64,000 nt of DNA from Galeopsis tetrahit (lineage: Eukaryota; Streptophyta; Magnoliopsida; Lamiales; Lamiaceae), in contig OY776119.1 in the NCBI GenBank assembly GCA_963675135.1, positions 80,159,727 through 80,223,726 on the forward strand. Reading direction: 5' to 3'. A model generated the notes under the pieces. It was not told the origin of the DNA, did not search any database, and was given only the letters and a program-made list of their open reading frames with translations. Positions 47,543 through 60,124 of the stretch are shown here, in pieces. The position numbers and the translations under genes were made by a program. The stretch's first letter is position 1. The number at the start of each line of letters is the position of its first letter.

Positions 47543-50500
47543 ATGTCGATCGTTTCAATATTCGATGCTCGCACTAACATGCAGGCAAGGTTTGATTTAG
47601 GGAAATATATTACAGAGGGTAAAGTGCATGTGGAAGGATCTGTGTTTTTCAAAGGAAACCACACTGACGACAACAAGGAGATTCTCTTGAAATGTTGGAG
47701 ATGTGGTTTAAGACCGTATTTGGAAGCATTTCCAGAAGTGGTTCTAGAAGAGGAAGCTCTTGAATTTTACGCCACAGCTACTAGACAAGGCGATTCCATT
47801 GAAGCCTTTGTTGGAAGAAGACGAGTAGAAATTACTCGAGAGATCGTAACTGAGGCATTGAAGCTGACGTCCGGATCAATTGACATTGAAAGGTATGCTG
47901 AAGGTCAGGAGCTGAAGTATCTGAGTATCTTTTGTGGAAAGAAACTCAAGTTGAATCGTGATGGAAAGATTCCAGCTGTCAAGAAGAATCAATTGCTCGA
48001 TAAATTCAAAACTTTGTTGGATATTTCCTCAAAGATGTTGCTTGGAGTCACTGGAGTTTTGACTCTGTGACACTTCAAAAAGCAAGAGTGATGGTCGTAA
48101 TTCATGATGGCATCACTGAAGGAAACTGGACTAAGCTCTTCTTGGATAGATTGATGCATTTCAAGAAGAACGTGCAAGTTGACACCGGTACAGTCAACTG
48201 GGTCGTATCTGCTGCAGTAAGTTTTGGAAACAAACTTAGCATTCTGCTACCGATCTTACTTCCAAACAAGACGAGCTGGAGTAAGGGCAAGCCGTTTCAC
48301 CCACTGAAGCATTATTTGAAAAAGGAGGCTCTTGTGAAGCAAGTTGCTGGTAGAGCTGCTGCCCCTAGACAAGTCGAGATCAATCCTGACGATGCTATGT
48401 ATGATGCTGCCTCGACTAGTTCTGAAGAAGATGAGTCAGATGCTGAACAATCTGATGAAGTAGCTGAAGCTAGAACTAGTGGAAGACTAGTTCAGTATGT
48501 GCCGGAAGAAGCTATGTTTGAAGCTGCAAAGGATTCTGAGGAAACTCAATCAGACAAGGAGTCTAAGGAAAAAGAGGAAGAATTGCATGTTTATCGACTG
48601 ATGCAAGTTGAGTCGAGTCCTTCACCAGACAAGTCGACTAAAGAAAAGGTTGGTAGTTCTTCTCGAACTTTGTCAATTCCTCTATCTCTTCCTGTTAAAA
48701 CCAAGGCAAGATCACTCCGATCTCGTGCCAAGCCTGTTACCAAATCCTCTTCGGTGTTGGCAGTACCACCACTGAGAGCCAACATAACCCAAGACACTAC
48801 TGTATTTGACACAACTGATACTCCTACAGTTGTCACACCAAACCTAGCCACATCAAAGCCCACAGAAACCACAACCCAAATTCCCTCTACCACAACAGAA
48901 TATGTTGAGCCCATCAACCCATCTATTTCGGAAACTCCATTAGTTGCCACTGCAACAACTGAGACAAGGACCCCACTTGCTCAGACCTCTTCCGAAACTA
49001 GATTCGAATCCCTTGTTTATTATCCGATGTGCTTAAGGGAGAAGAGAATTCGTGCTAAGGTGAGCAACAATCTGAAGAAGCTCTCGTCTATAGAGATAGA
49101 CACCTCGACAGAGCAGTATGAAAAACTTCTTAGGATTTGCACGTGGGTTGCATTGAAGAAGTCCCCAACAGACGACCTGTTTGAAGTCATCTTAGGGATG
49201 AGAGGAATCTCCAATTTCATGGATTGGGAGATGGAGCAAAAAGAGAACAGTGGAGTTCAAGATCATTCAGAGTTGTCTCCTGTTCATGCCCTCACTGCTC
49301 TTGTGAAGAGAATGCTCAACATTCCAGATGAGTTGTTGTGTTCAGAATTCAAGATTGATGTTGGTGTTCAGATTGATCTACTGGAAGAAGAGTTGACAGC
49401 AGAGTTAATTGATGTTGCTATTCAGACTGATCTTCTTGAAGAGGCTGCTGAAAGTGCTAAAGAAGAAGACAACTCGATCATATTCGCTCAAGAAGATGAT
49501 GAGTTTGTTGAGGCATTCATATTTGATGAAGATGATATCAATATCAAGGATGATGATGAGTCTCTTGGAACCCAGTCTACTACTCAAGTTTTTCCCGAAG
49601 GTTTTCTAGAAGAGCTGAAGACAGATTTGAAAAGTGTTGTTCAAACTGCCATAGATGAGTTCTTAAACTCGAAGCTAAAGGATGTGCTAGTTGAACAATA
49701 TCAGTCACTTGTTGACAACTCAAGAGAGTTAATAGTTGGTGAAGTCAACAAGATGGACTCGTCTTTTGGAGAAGAGATGTATGCTCAGATAGAAGAATTC
49801 TTGAAGAGGCAAGTTGATTTCTCGGAGAAGAGATCTATTTCTTTCGCTAGATCTTTAGCTGAAGTGTCGAGTAAGATGGAGAGGCTCTACAGAGTAAAGA
49901 TTGAAATTGCTGATGAACAAAGACGAGAAGCACAAGACCAGTTGGTGCGTTCTCGAGCTATTCTTAATGAGTTAACAGATCAGACAGACAACTACTCATT
50001 TCAAGGACGAATTGGTCATTAATTCAAAGAAATTGGAGCTGCTTACGGATCGTCTTGACAAGATGAGTCGCGGCAAGACGCATCAAAGGCAAATTGAGTT
50101 AGCTGCTGAAGCAATGAAAGAAGTTGTAAAAGAAGAAATGACTCGCTTTACTTCTCTTTTCACTCTCAAGGCGACTGATGAAGCAAAAAAGGGGGAAAAG
50201 ACAAGTAGAGTTGAAGAAAAGTCAAAGTGCTGAACCAGAGATGAAAGCTGCTGCTACTGCTATAAAAGAGTTAAGAAGGCCCAAGAGAGGAAGGCTAGTA
50301 AAGAAAGCTGATCTAGAAGCAGAAGAGCAGAAGAGAGAAGCAAAAGGCAAAGGTATTGCTTTACCTAAAGAAGAAGTTCAATCAATTCAAGTTAAAAGAA
50401 AGCTGGTGATTGAAGAGCCAGAAGAAGAAACAACTGCAATCGTGAAGAAGCAAAAGCTAGTTGAGAAGACTGATGATGAATCTCACTATGCTAGTAAGGA

Positions 50501-50978
50501 GAAAATTGGAAAACATATTCGAAGATTGCAGAAGTTAAAGCCAAATCCAGATCTAGTTGAAGATGCATTCATTGACAACTTCATTGACAATGAACACCGT
50601 GAAGATTGGTTCAAAGTCAAGTTGCAATGGGAGTTAGATCACTGGATAGTTCGTAAGTATTGAGATTCAGAAAGCTCTGAAGAACTTTATTCTATCTTTG
50701 ACAAGTTCATGGAAGCTCAAGATCTGAAGCTATGGAATCTGATTATGAGGATAGCTGCTGCTGTGAATTTTAACATTCTAGTCCCTATCTTTCCAAAATG
50801 GACTACTCCGATGCTGAGTTCAGGTAAGAGGATCGACTTTAATCAGATTAAGAAGTTTGAAGAGGAGCTACTAGACAAAGAGAAGATAGAAACTGAAGAT
50901 CATGTTTCGGTGATACACAAGAGACTCATAGATGCATTCTGTGTTCCAAATCCAGAAGGAGGTACACTTTCAGATTAG
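47543..50978 (+). pseudogene. Extra coding region after pol in the inner SIRE element
   Basis: About 1,140 codons in pieces: ATG 47543-48070, 48067-50022, 50012-50233, 50178-50663 and 50709-50978, separated by single-base frame changes and stops. The N-terminal 260 residues form a folded domain with ALEFYATATRQGDSIEAFVG and VEITREIVTEALKL. This resembles what I remember as the putative plant transposon protein domain and matches the sister element at 58084. The middle is acidic and Ser/Thr/Pro-rich, with two copies of an IDLLEEEL/TDLLEEAAE phrase (49370-49450). The C-terminal part is charged, Lys/Glu-rich and coiled-coil-like. I see no signal peptide or convincing membrane segment, so envelope identity is not supported. 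A C/T-rich leader precedes the ATG. Function unknown. Confidence 0.75.
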
Positions 50979-51155
50979 TTTTTTTTGCTCTGGTACTTAA
51001 TTTTTTATTTTTTATTTAGTATGTGTAATCTACTGTTCTTATTTGAATGAATGAAAGATAAGTACTATTTGATGTTAAAGACAAGATAACTACTTAACTA
51101 GTCTACTATTATGAAAAGATTCAAGTAGTTTTGGCTTCATCAAAAAGGGGGAAAT

Positions 51156-52416
51156 TGTTGGGATATGAATCCTGAAACAAGTCCTAATTAATGATGAAAA
51201 GATAAAGATGAAGTTTTGATAAGCCAAAGTAGACTTGAATATTTTCTAAGTATTGACTGACCTAGTCTAGTTAAGAGAAGTCATCTTGAACAGATCAATA
51301 GAGTTCACAAGACAAGTACTAGTTCACAAGACAAGTACTAGTTCACAAGACAAGTACTATTTTATAAGACAAGTACTAGTTTAAAAGTCAAGTATTATTT
51401 TGAAAGGAAAGAATAATGATTTAATAAATAAGTACTTATAGTATGTATATACTTTGTATAATAGTTAGGTATTATACTGAGCTATTCAAGTTGTATAGAA
51501 GCTCATATTTCGTTCTTATTCTTTGTATAATTCTTAAGGTGACTAAGCTAATCTACAAAGCTTAAAGTAATGTAATAGTTTTGTTAGGTTTAGATGATAG
51601 GATTAGATTAGTTCTATGATGAAGTCTACTGTTAAAAATCTGCGCAAGACAAGACAAGTTGGAGACAAGACAGGTGCGCGACAAGCAAAGACAAGAAGAC
51701 AGAAGTTAGTTACAGAAACGCGTATTAAAGATAAGGATTGAAGATTTAGTTAAGGAATAACTAATTAACTGAAGAAACGCATGAAAGGATAAAGGAAGAA
51801 GTTAGAAGTTAGTTTTCAAGAAAAGTTAGTTACATAACAGAAAGTTCTTGAAGTTGAAGCTTATAAATACCCCATGGTATTCTACATTTGAAGACTACTG
51901 TTACAAAGAGAATTGAAGCATTCAAAGAGATATCAAAAGCAAATACACTCTCAGAGTTGAAGTTCAGAAAGATCAAGCCAGAAGACAAGTGAAGAAATCG
52001 AAGGAGGCTGCTACTGGACTTAGAGAAGTTTTACTTTTACATTTTTGTTTCAAGTCGCTAGTTACTTGTATTTAGCTAGTTGTTAGATCGAAGAAGCACT
52101 TGGAAGTGTTTTCGATAAGATCGAAGTCTTATATCTTGGGACTTAAAGCCACAAGAACACTCGATTAGAAGAGTTAATAAATTTCACGACTGGAGTTGTG
52201 AGAGTGGACGTAGACAAGTTATCGAACCACTATAAAATTGTTGTGTGTTGATTACGAATAGAAGTTGAGTATAAATTTGATTGGGCTCATTGTTACTTTG
52301 ATTAATTCCGCATTACGTATTATGATATATTGAAAGATTTTTGAAAAGTCTATTCACCCCTCTCTAGACATTTTCACTAGCTTACTCAATATTATTTACT
52401 CAACTTGGGACCAACA
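51156..52416 (+). repeat. 3' LTR of the inner SIRE element
   Basis: 1,261 bp, full-length version. Contains three exact and one variant 19-bp units GTTCACAAGACAAGTACTA at 51302-51382. Confidence 0.95.
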
Positions 52417-52726
52417 TTTGTCATTTGCTCACTTTTAGTAATTTAAATTATTTGTTAGTTTTTAGGTTGGTGTTTGATTTAATCTTTTGAAGTTTGGTAG
52501 TACTTAGCTTTATTTTAGAAATTATTCTAGAAATCCAAAAACCCGAAATCGTAGTTACATTAGTTATGACGACACAAAACTCTAGGGATCCATTGCACAA
52601 ACTCACCTCCTAGGTCGATACTACTTGGTCGAAATACTTACGTGCATACTACTACGATCCCTTATGCTTGAGGGGAAGTAGTTAGTCAAAATCATATTTG
52701 CTAAAAAATTCGTTCAAGTCAATTAT

Positions 52727-53591
52727 CAGTGAATCACATTCTCTTGGGGACCCTATTTCTAATGTTAGAGTAGTTCATAAGATATTAAGATCTGTTCCTA
52801 AAAGATTTGATGCTAAAATTTGTGCTATAGAAGAGGCAAAAGATACCGATAAGTTGAGTCAAAATGAATTAGTGAGTATTCTTAGAACTTATGAAATAAA
52901 CACTAATCAAATTGATGAAACTAAAGATGATAAGAAAGTTGTTGTTTTTAAAGGAGAGACATCAAACAAATTTGAGAGTCAGCCTATTATTACTGAGGTT
53001 GATTCGGATGAAGAATTGCTTGATAAATGATTTAACAATACTGACATCATTTCCCTTCTTACAAAGCATTTTAATAAATTTCTTAAAAAGTCTATGCATA
53101 AATCTAAAGGAAACATTCAGCCTAAGATCCAAATCAACACATCAACACCACAACCAGAGAGGAGGAAGAGTCAATTCACACCAAGACCATCGAAAAGTGA
53201 AGGTAAACCAAGGTATGACCCTAAATTTAGAAAATTAGTTCAATGCAATGCATGTTCTGGATATGGCCATTATGCAAATGAATGTGCCAATACCAGACTG
53301 AAGCAAAAACTGAATTTTAGTGCTACCTTGAGTGATGAATCAGATAATGATGATCTTGACGGTTTAAATGAAAATGAATATGCTCATTTTGCTAGAATTG
53401 ATTATAATGATTCCTCAGATGATGATCTGGATGATACAAATTCTAATTTTGCACCTGATGTCTTCACATCTACAGTAACATCAAAACAGAGTCACCCAGA
53501 TTTGAACTATTTTAATGGTTTTGTTGATGATGCAGGAAAAATGATTGATGATCAAACATATCAGAAATTGTTAGATGATTGGAACTCTTAG
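52727..53591 (+). pseudogene. Gag C-terminal part of the outer SIRE-like element
   Basis: Resumes the frame cut at 38154 (ESHSLGDPISNVRVVHKILR), stops at TGA 53028, then continues in the same frame with a zinc knuckle CNACSGYGHYANEC at about 53251 and an acidic tail ending at TAG 53589. Confidence 0.85.
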
Positions 53592-56017
53592 AAACTCACT
53601 CTGAATTCTTTGAATAAATAGAATGAGGATTTGAAAGACACAAACACCAAACTAGAAGTCTTACATACCAGAAGAGATCTTGAAGTTTGTAAATTGAAGG
53701 AGAAATTGATCACCTCTACTTTAAATTTCAGAAAATTTTCTAAGAGTGCTTCTAATGTGAATCATGTTATAGCTGTTGGTAAATCTAATAATTATGGTTT
53801 AGGTTATGATGGTGAAACTGCTTCTATTTCTGAAAATTTTGGAAAATCTGTGAAATTTGTGAAGGCAAATGCTAACACATCTGATGTAACATCTGCACAA
53901 ACAGATTGTCACAAGGTCAAAAAGAAGTATATATGTCATTATTGCTTTAAATATGGCCATATTCGTCCCTTTTGCTTGAAAATGGTTAAAGATATGAGAA
54001 ATGAGTTTATGATATCCAGAATATCTTCACATCCTAGGAAACATTCTATGAAATCTGCATGGAAACTAAAGTTACCTGTAATGTTGTTCACATCCTTGAA
54101 AGCATGTTTACCTGGTCTATGGTATTTTGATAGTGGTTGTTCTAGACATATGCCAGGACAAATAGACTACTTATCTGATTATGTGACCTTGAATGGTGGT
54201 AATGTTACATATGGTGGTGGATCAAAAGGAAAGATAATAGGAAAATGAACTTTGAATGTTAAAGGTTTTCCTAAGCTTAAAAACGTTTTGCATGTTGATG
54301 GCTTACTTGCTAATCTGATTAGTATTAGTCAACTTTGTGATGATAATTTGCATGTAAAATTTGACAAAGAGTCTTGCTATGTTCTTAATGAAGATGATGA
54401 TTGTTTAATGACTAGTACTAGGTCTGCAGATAACTATTATCTTATTGGAACTAATGTTTGTAATTTGTAAAAACATGATGAGAATGTCTTATGGCACCAA
54501 AGATTAGGGCATGCAAATTACAGGGCAATGAAGAAACTAATAAAATCAGATGGAGCTAAAGGATTACCAAAAATGAATTTCCAGAAAACCACTGTATGTG
54601 GATCATGCCAAAAAGGTAAGCAGGTAAGAATGCCGCATAAAATGCTGTGACATTGTTCTACACATCGATGCTTTGAATTGTTGCACATGGATTTGATGGG
54701 TCCTATGGAAACTGAAAGCATTGGAGGTGTTGATTTCGATGAAACTTTTGCACCTGTTGCTAGGATAAAATCTATTAGATTATTGCTAGCAATTGCATGT
54801 TTTATTGACATTAAACTTCATCAAATGGATGTAAAAGCTGCATTTCTAAATGGCATATTGAATGAAGAAGCATATGTAGAACAGCCTAAAGGTTTTGAAG
54901 ATCCACAATACCCGGATCATGTGTACAAACTAAAGAAAGCATTGTATGGTCTAAAACAAGCTCATAGAGCATGGTATGGTAGGCTTACAGACTTTCTTTT
55001 AGAATATGGTTTTATTAGAGGAGAAGCCGATAGGACTTTGTTTATTAAGCACACTGGAGAAGATTTACTTATTGCTCAAATATATGTTGATGATATTGTG
55101 TTTGGTTCAACTTGTGATAAAATGCTGAACAAATTTGTTGAATCAATGACAACAACATTTGAGATGAGTATGGTTGGAGACTTGAATTACTTTTTAGGTC
55201 TTCAAATCAAGCAATGTAAGGATGATATTTTCTTCTCTCAAGGTAAGTATGCTAAAAACTTGGTCAAACGGTTTGGTCTTGAAAGCTCAAAAGTAATGAA
55301 AACACATATGGGTTCTACTTTGAAACTTTGCGAAGACAATGTTGGAAAGGATGTTGATCCAACATTGTATAGATCCATGATAGGTAGTTTACTTTATCTA
55401 ACCTCTAGTAGACCTGATATTATGTATAATGTGTTTGTTTGTGCTAGGTACCAAGCTAATCCAAAGGAATCTCATGAATGCAGTGAAAAGGATTATCAAA
55501 TATGTTTCATGTACAAGTGAACTAGGGATATGGTACACTAAGGACACCAACAACACATTAATTGGATACAGTGATGCGGATTGGACTAGAGATATAAATG
55601 ACAGAAAGAGTATGAGTGGAGGATGTTTCTACATGGGAAACAATCTTGTGTCTTTACATAGCAAGAAATAAAATTGTGTTTCTCAATCCACTGCTGAGTC
55701 TAAATACATAACTACAGGAAGTTGTTGCACACAACTATTGTGGTTAAGTAAGATGTTTCATGACTATGGAATTGAAAATGATATCCTCACAATTTTTTGT
55801 GATAACACAAGTGCCATAAACATATCTAAAAATCCAGTACAACACTCACTCATTAAGCACATTAGCATTAGACATCACTTTATGAGAGATTTAGTGGAGA
55901 AGAACATAGTTGGAATATGTGCCTACTGAAAATCAAAATGCTGATATTTTTACTAAGGCTCTGGACCTTGAGAGATTCTCATTTTTGAGGAAATCTCTTG
56001 GTATGTGTAATATCTGA
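53592..56017 (+). pseudogene. Pol of the outer SIRE-like element, integrase core deleted
   Basis: One frame to about 55490 with stops at 53619, 54246, 54468 and 54648. It includes a second zinc knuckle CHYCFKYGHIRPFC (53935), protease YFDSGCSRHMPG (54124), integrase HHCC region (HQRLGHANY to CGSCQKGKQV), then LLHMDLMGPMETESIGG fused directly to RT sequence VDFDETFAPVARI at about 54727. The whole integrase catalytic core and the linker to RT are therefore missing, in frame. RT (MDVKAAFLNG, YGLKQAHRAW, YVDDIVFGS) is followed by a frameshift near 55490, then RNase H to 56017. The copy cannot integrate by itself. Confidence 0.9.
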
Positions 56018-56822
56018 ATAATCCTTGAGAGGACGTTGTCACAAATGCGGCAGCATTTGGGACAACAGCCTAAGGTGGTATAGTTGTTATAGATTTGATT
56101 TATTTCTTATTTTCGTTGAATAATTCCTTTGTAAAATATTCTTGAATCTGAAATTTGTTTGTGCAAAAATAGGCATGTACTACACCTCTCAAAAGCTTGA
56201 AAAAATTAGAATGTTACAGCATACTAAAAGATATATTAATTCACTGAGTAACTATGGAGCACGGAGTTCGCTACTACGATGCCTTATTTTCAAAATGTCA
56301 ATTTTGGTAAAAACATCAAGAGGTTTGTAATCCATTAAGTAAGTATGGGGCACGGAGTTCGCTATGACTATGTACTCTACATGAACAATGGATCAATACA
56401 AACTAGAAATTGTAGCACAAAAAGAAGAAATGGAAAGAAAAGAAAAATGCTGAAATTTTTTTTGGCTACATTGGATAGGTAAAACCTGTGAAAAACCAAT
56501 GTTGAGGTGTATGTCAAATCCTTGAGCACAACATTACATGATTCGATTATATTTTTATAAGTTGTAATTATTTAATTAATTGTGGGAATTTATTTTATTT
56601 ATTTATAATTATACTAACCACGTTCAGTTTATTCAGATTATGCGCATTTTTAATTTTAATTAATTCTAGAATATTCTTAATTTAATTAATTAAGATTTTA
56701 CCCCACTAACTCGCCCATGATTTTACTTGTGGCTGAATTTGTGGAGCATTATCATTTTATCTAGAATTTTCTTTAATTTAGGCTTTAATCCCACGTACAA
56801 TATTCCAACTACTAGCTCTCTC

Positions 56823-56830
56823 TATATAAA
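56823..56830 (+). promoter_or_regulatory. TATA-like box before the extra coding region
   Basis: TATATAAA, 129 bp before the ATG at 56959, preceded by CTCTC. Two acceptor-like pyrimidine-AG sites (TTTGCAG about 56898, TTTTCAG about 56945) lie between. Either an internal promoter or a spliced subgenomic RNA could express the downstream region; this is suggestion, not proof. Confidence 0.35.
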
Positions 56831-56958
56831 CTCCTATTTTGTGATTTTCGAAGCTTTTGTAATTTATTTGAGTAAGTTGAGTATTTGATATTTGCAGATT
56901 TGTTTAAGCTATTGTTTATCTCGATTCTTGTGTTGATCTTTTCAGATTCTTGAGTTAA

Positions 56959-59259
56959 ATGGCAGGCAAAAGAGAAATCAACCCACAAAATTCAAACTCA
57001 CCGAACTCAAACTCACAACCGTCATCTCCATCCCTCTCCAACCTCAATACTCTAGCTTCCATGGCCGCTTCACACGAGAGCTCACCCCCAACTACCGAAA
57101 CCCTCACACCCATTCCAGCTACTCCCACAACAATCCACATCCCACTTGGAGCTTCACTCTCCGAACTGAACCAGACGGTTGAGAACTTTTCTCAATCGAT
57201 GAAGTCTACAAACTCACCCATCCTCACCATTGGAGACATGTCTATTGACATCTCACACTACTTGCGCACCCAAGAAGTCACCACTACTGCACCATCTTCG
57301 TCCACAACTCAAAAGCCCCAAATCACGAACCCTAATGTTGAAAAAGAGGCCCCGACTGCTGCCTCTATGGGGGAGAATGAGAAGGAGATTGAAGAATCCC
57401 CTGTTTCTGAGTCAAAGGAGCCATCGAATGCGAAGACATCCGAAACTGAGGACGCTCGCATGAAGGATGCTGAAGCACTCCAAAAATCGAATGCAACTGA
57501 CTCTGACATCTCAAGGTCGGACTCTGAACCAATTCCCTTAAAGAGGAATGCTGAAAAAGGGAAAAGAAAGAGGAGCCCAGTTCCAAGGAGACGATCAAAT
57601 CGAGTTTTTACTCGAGTCGATTACTCAGACTCCTTGAGGAAGAAGAAGAAGACAGGAGGTGATGCTGCTGAACCGATTCAGGTATTTTCTGAATCTGATG
57701 AAGAACATGTGGTGATTGAGAAGCCAACCAAGCAAAAGGCTGATCCAAAGGGGAAAGGGAAGGCAAAGATTGATGTTGTTCGAACTATGCCTACAAAACC
57801 AGAACCTGATTCTGATTCTGAAATGGAGGTCAGCCTCAGGGATATTCAGCAAGCTCTGAAGAAGAATGTTGCTACACATGCTGAATCAAGTGCTCCAGCA
57901 CCATAACTTGATGATGGAGGTGATTCCAGCAGTGAAGGATCAGAGGAAAGCTCTGAAAAAGATGCTGAATCCAGTTCTGAGAAGGAAAAAGATTCAAGCT
58001 CTGAGGAAGGAAATTATGAGGAAGGTAATTCTGAACCTGATGTAAATTCTGATATTGATGGTTTAGTTGATAAAATTACCAAGTTGTCTAGGAGAAAACT
58101 GTTAATGGAAAAGAGAATTCATATTTCTGATTTTGAGAGTAAGAATTTGATTAAGTTCTTAGAGGATAGAAAACTGATGAAAGCTCTGGCATTGTGTGAC
58201 ACTTTTGTTTCTGATTGGGTATATGAATTCTATGCATGTCTAAGGAAGAGTAATGGTAGGAGGAGTTCTCGTTGGTATGGTAATGTACAGTTTAGGGGGA
58301 GGTTAGTTCCATTCACCCAAGAATTGATTAATGATTTCTTAGGAATAGAACCAGTGCTTGATGATGATGAACCTGATTTAGATGAGGTTACTGTTTCTAT
58401 GACTGGTGGTTTATTGACTAAGTGGAAGAATGGAATTCTTGCTAAGGACCTCACATCTCTTTATTTTGTATTGCATAAGTTGATTGTTTATAACTGGATA
58501 TCCTCTACCAACTCAACCAAAGTCACAAAGGATCAAGCAATCTTGCTTTATAGGATAGTGGTTCTGAAGAAGTTTAACTTGGGATTGACTATTTTCCACC
58601 ACATGATGAAGTTTAGTGGTGATATTACTGATAAAGGCAACCTTCTATACCATGTGCTTATATGTTCATATCTGAAGATGCATGGTTTTACTCCTAAGAA
58701 GACTGAAGTTCTTAGAGGAAAGGTTCCTTTATACACCATTTCACCTGCTTTGCTCATTGGTGAAAGAGTGAAAGATCTGCCCTTGAACAATCATGGAAGT
58801 ACTTCTGACAGACCAGCTCCTGCTCAACCTCAACCTCAACCCACACCAGCAAGACCTGAACAGAACACAACTGCACCTAATGTTGCACAAGACGCTGAGA
58901 ACATTGGTGGTAATTCTGACCCCAAATTCTCTGTTCCCAGATCTTTTATATTATTGCAGTTACAGCACTTACAGGACCAGATTGATGAGCTCCAGTTCAT
59001 CAAAGACAAGTGGACCAGGCTACTTTCCACTACAACAGGGGGAGTACCACCTTCCACTTCAGCAAAAGCTTCTGGAGTTGTTATTGAAGAGCTGAATCCT
59101 GATGCTGCACAGAATGGAGGAATTGTTACTGCTACTAACAATGTTGTTGCACTCTTTGCTACAACTTGTTTTATTGAAGAACCAGAGGTTGATGAAGATA
59201 ATTTTACTGATGTTGTTGAAGATGATGAGGATATGGAAATCCTCTATGGTGATATCTAG
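56959..59259 (+). pseudogene. Extra coding region after pol in the outer SIRE-like element
   Basis: One frame of 767 codons from the ATG at 56959, broken only by TAA at 57904 after SSAPAP (one C-to-T change from Gln). Residues 1-200 are Ser/Thr/Pro-rich, followed by a basic nuclear-localisation-like patch (KRKRSPVPRRRSNR, about 210-225) and a Ser/Glu tract to 370. Residues about 375-610 form a folded domain with VYEFYACLRKSNGRR, GNVQFRGRLVPFTQELINDF and KDLTSLYFVLHKL, the same domain type as at 47543 but in the C-terminal half. A Pro/Gln-rich section and an acidic tail follow. No membrane segment. Domain function unknown; similar proteins occur widely in plant repeats. Confidence 0.78.
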
Positions 59260-60124
59260 AACAGATGCTGCAAGACATGGGGAGTACTGAAGTTCAAATG
59301 GCACATGTGCAGGACCTTGATGCTGCTGCTATTATTATAGCAATTCATGCCATTTTCAGTCCTTCTTTTGTTTTTGTTATTCTGTTATGTTTAAGTTAAA
59401 TTCTGATACACTTTTATTTATTTCTAAATGATAGGATGTTTATATTTATCCTGCTTAAATTAGTTTGCATTAATGATATTTGATTACTGTTTTTTGCTTA
59501 AGTTGTTTTCTTATCATTAAATGTTTACTGCATGATAAATATTTCTTGTTCTATATTTTTTGTTTTATGTTTTTAACTCTGATCTATGTCCAAAATGCTT
59601 AAAAATTCGTTTTCCTTAAAAAATTATATTCTTATTTGGCTTACTGCTATAGATAGCTTAAAATTGTTTGCCTTAAATAAGTAATTTTATTTACTTAGTG
59701 CATGCGGATTTGATCTTAGTTAATTATGTTCTTTTTATTTTATTCCTTTTGCTTTGATTGCTCTTATTTAGTCCTTGCTCTGATTTTGTTTTGAGTCTTA
59801 CATAAGTCTTAGGTTAATCTAGTATATACTCTCACAATATGCTTTGATTTAATCTTTGATTTTTGTAAAGTTATATATTTTATAAACAAGTGTACTTTTT
59901 ACAGTTGTTTTGGTTTTGAATAAGATTACTTTGATCTCATGGCACGGATCTTAGTAAAATTATTCTTGGTCTTCTTTTGATTTGATCCAACGGTTACAAC
60001 ATGTATTGTATTGACTAGTATTTAGAGTAGATGTTAACCTCACCTAAATACATATTATTGACGTGTGTATAGAAATATATGTGCATCAGGTGTATTGTAG
60101 TTGAAAGGTCAAATTGGAGGAGAT

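Larger units (their letters stand above)
39675..52416 (+). mobile_element. SIRE-type Ty1/copia element (inner), 12.7 kb
   Basis: TSD TTTGT at 39670-39674 and 52417-52421. LTRs 39675-40635 (961 bp) and 51156-52416 (1,261 bp) start TGTTGGGATATG and end GGGACCAACA. About a dozen substitutions separate their shared parts. It has an initiator-tRNA-Met primer site, gag, pol ending at 46635, a 0.9-kb spacer (46636-47542, no gene), a long extra coding region 47543-50978 and a purine tract AAAAAGGGGGAAA at 51142-51154. Long LTRs and a large reading frame after RNase H are the defining traits of SIRE elements. Several stops and frameshifts make it non-autonomous. Confidence 0.95.
38155..52721 (+). mobile_element. 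Solo LTR of about 1.8 kb, itself interrupted
   Basis: Target duplication ATTAT at 38150-38154 and 52722-52726. The ends are TGATTGAGTG and TTCAAGTCA. Once the 12.7-kb SIRE element and its TTTGT duplication are removed, 1,820 bp remain with no coding, as expected for a recombined solo LTR of a large retrotransposon. Orientation is tentative: the plus-strand order of tandem repeats, TATA-like GCTTTAAATAGC (38743) and the right end with CGATCCCTTATGCTTGAGGGG suggest plus. Confidence 0.8.

Noticed and set aside
47543..50978. Envelope-like protein
   Set aside because: No signal peptide, membrane span or glycosylation-rich ectodomain visible; the acidic and coiled-coil composition does not require an envelope role.
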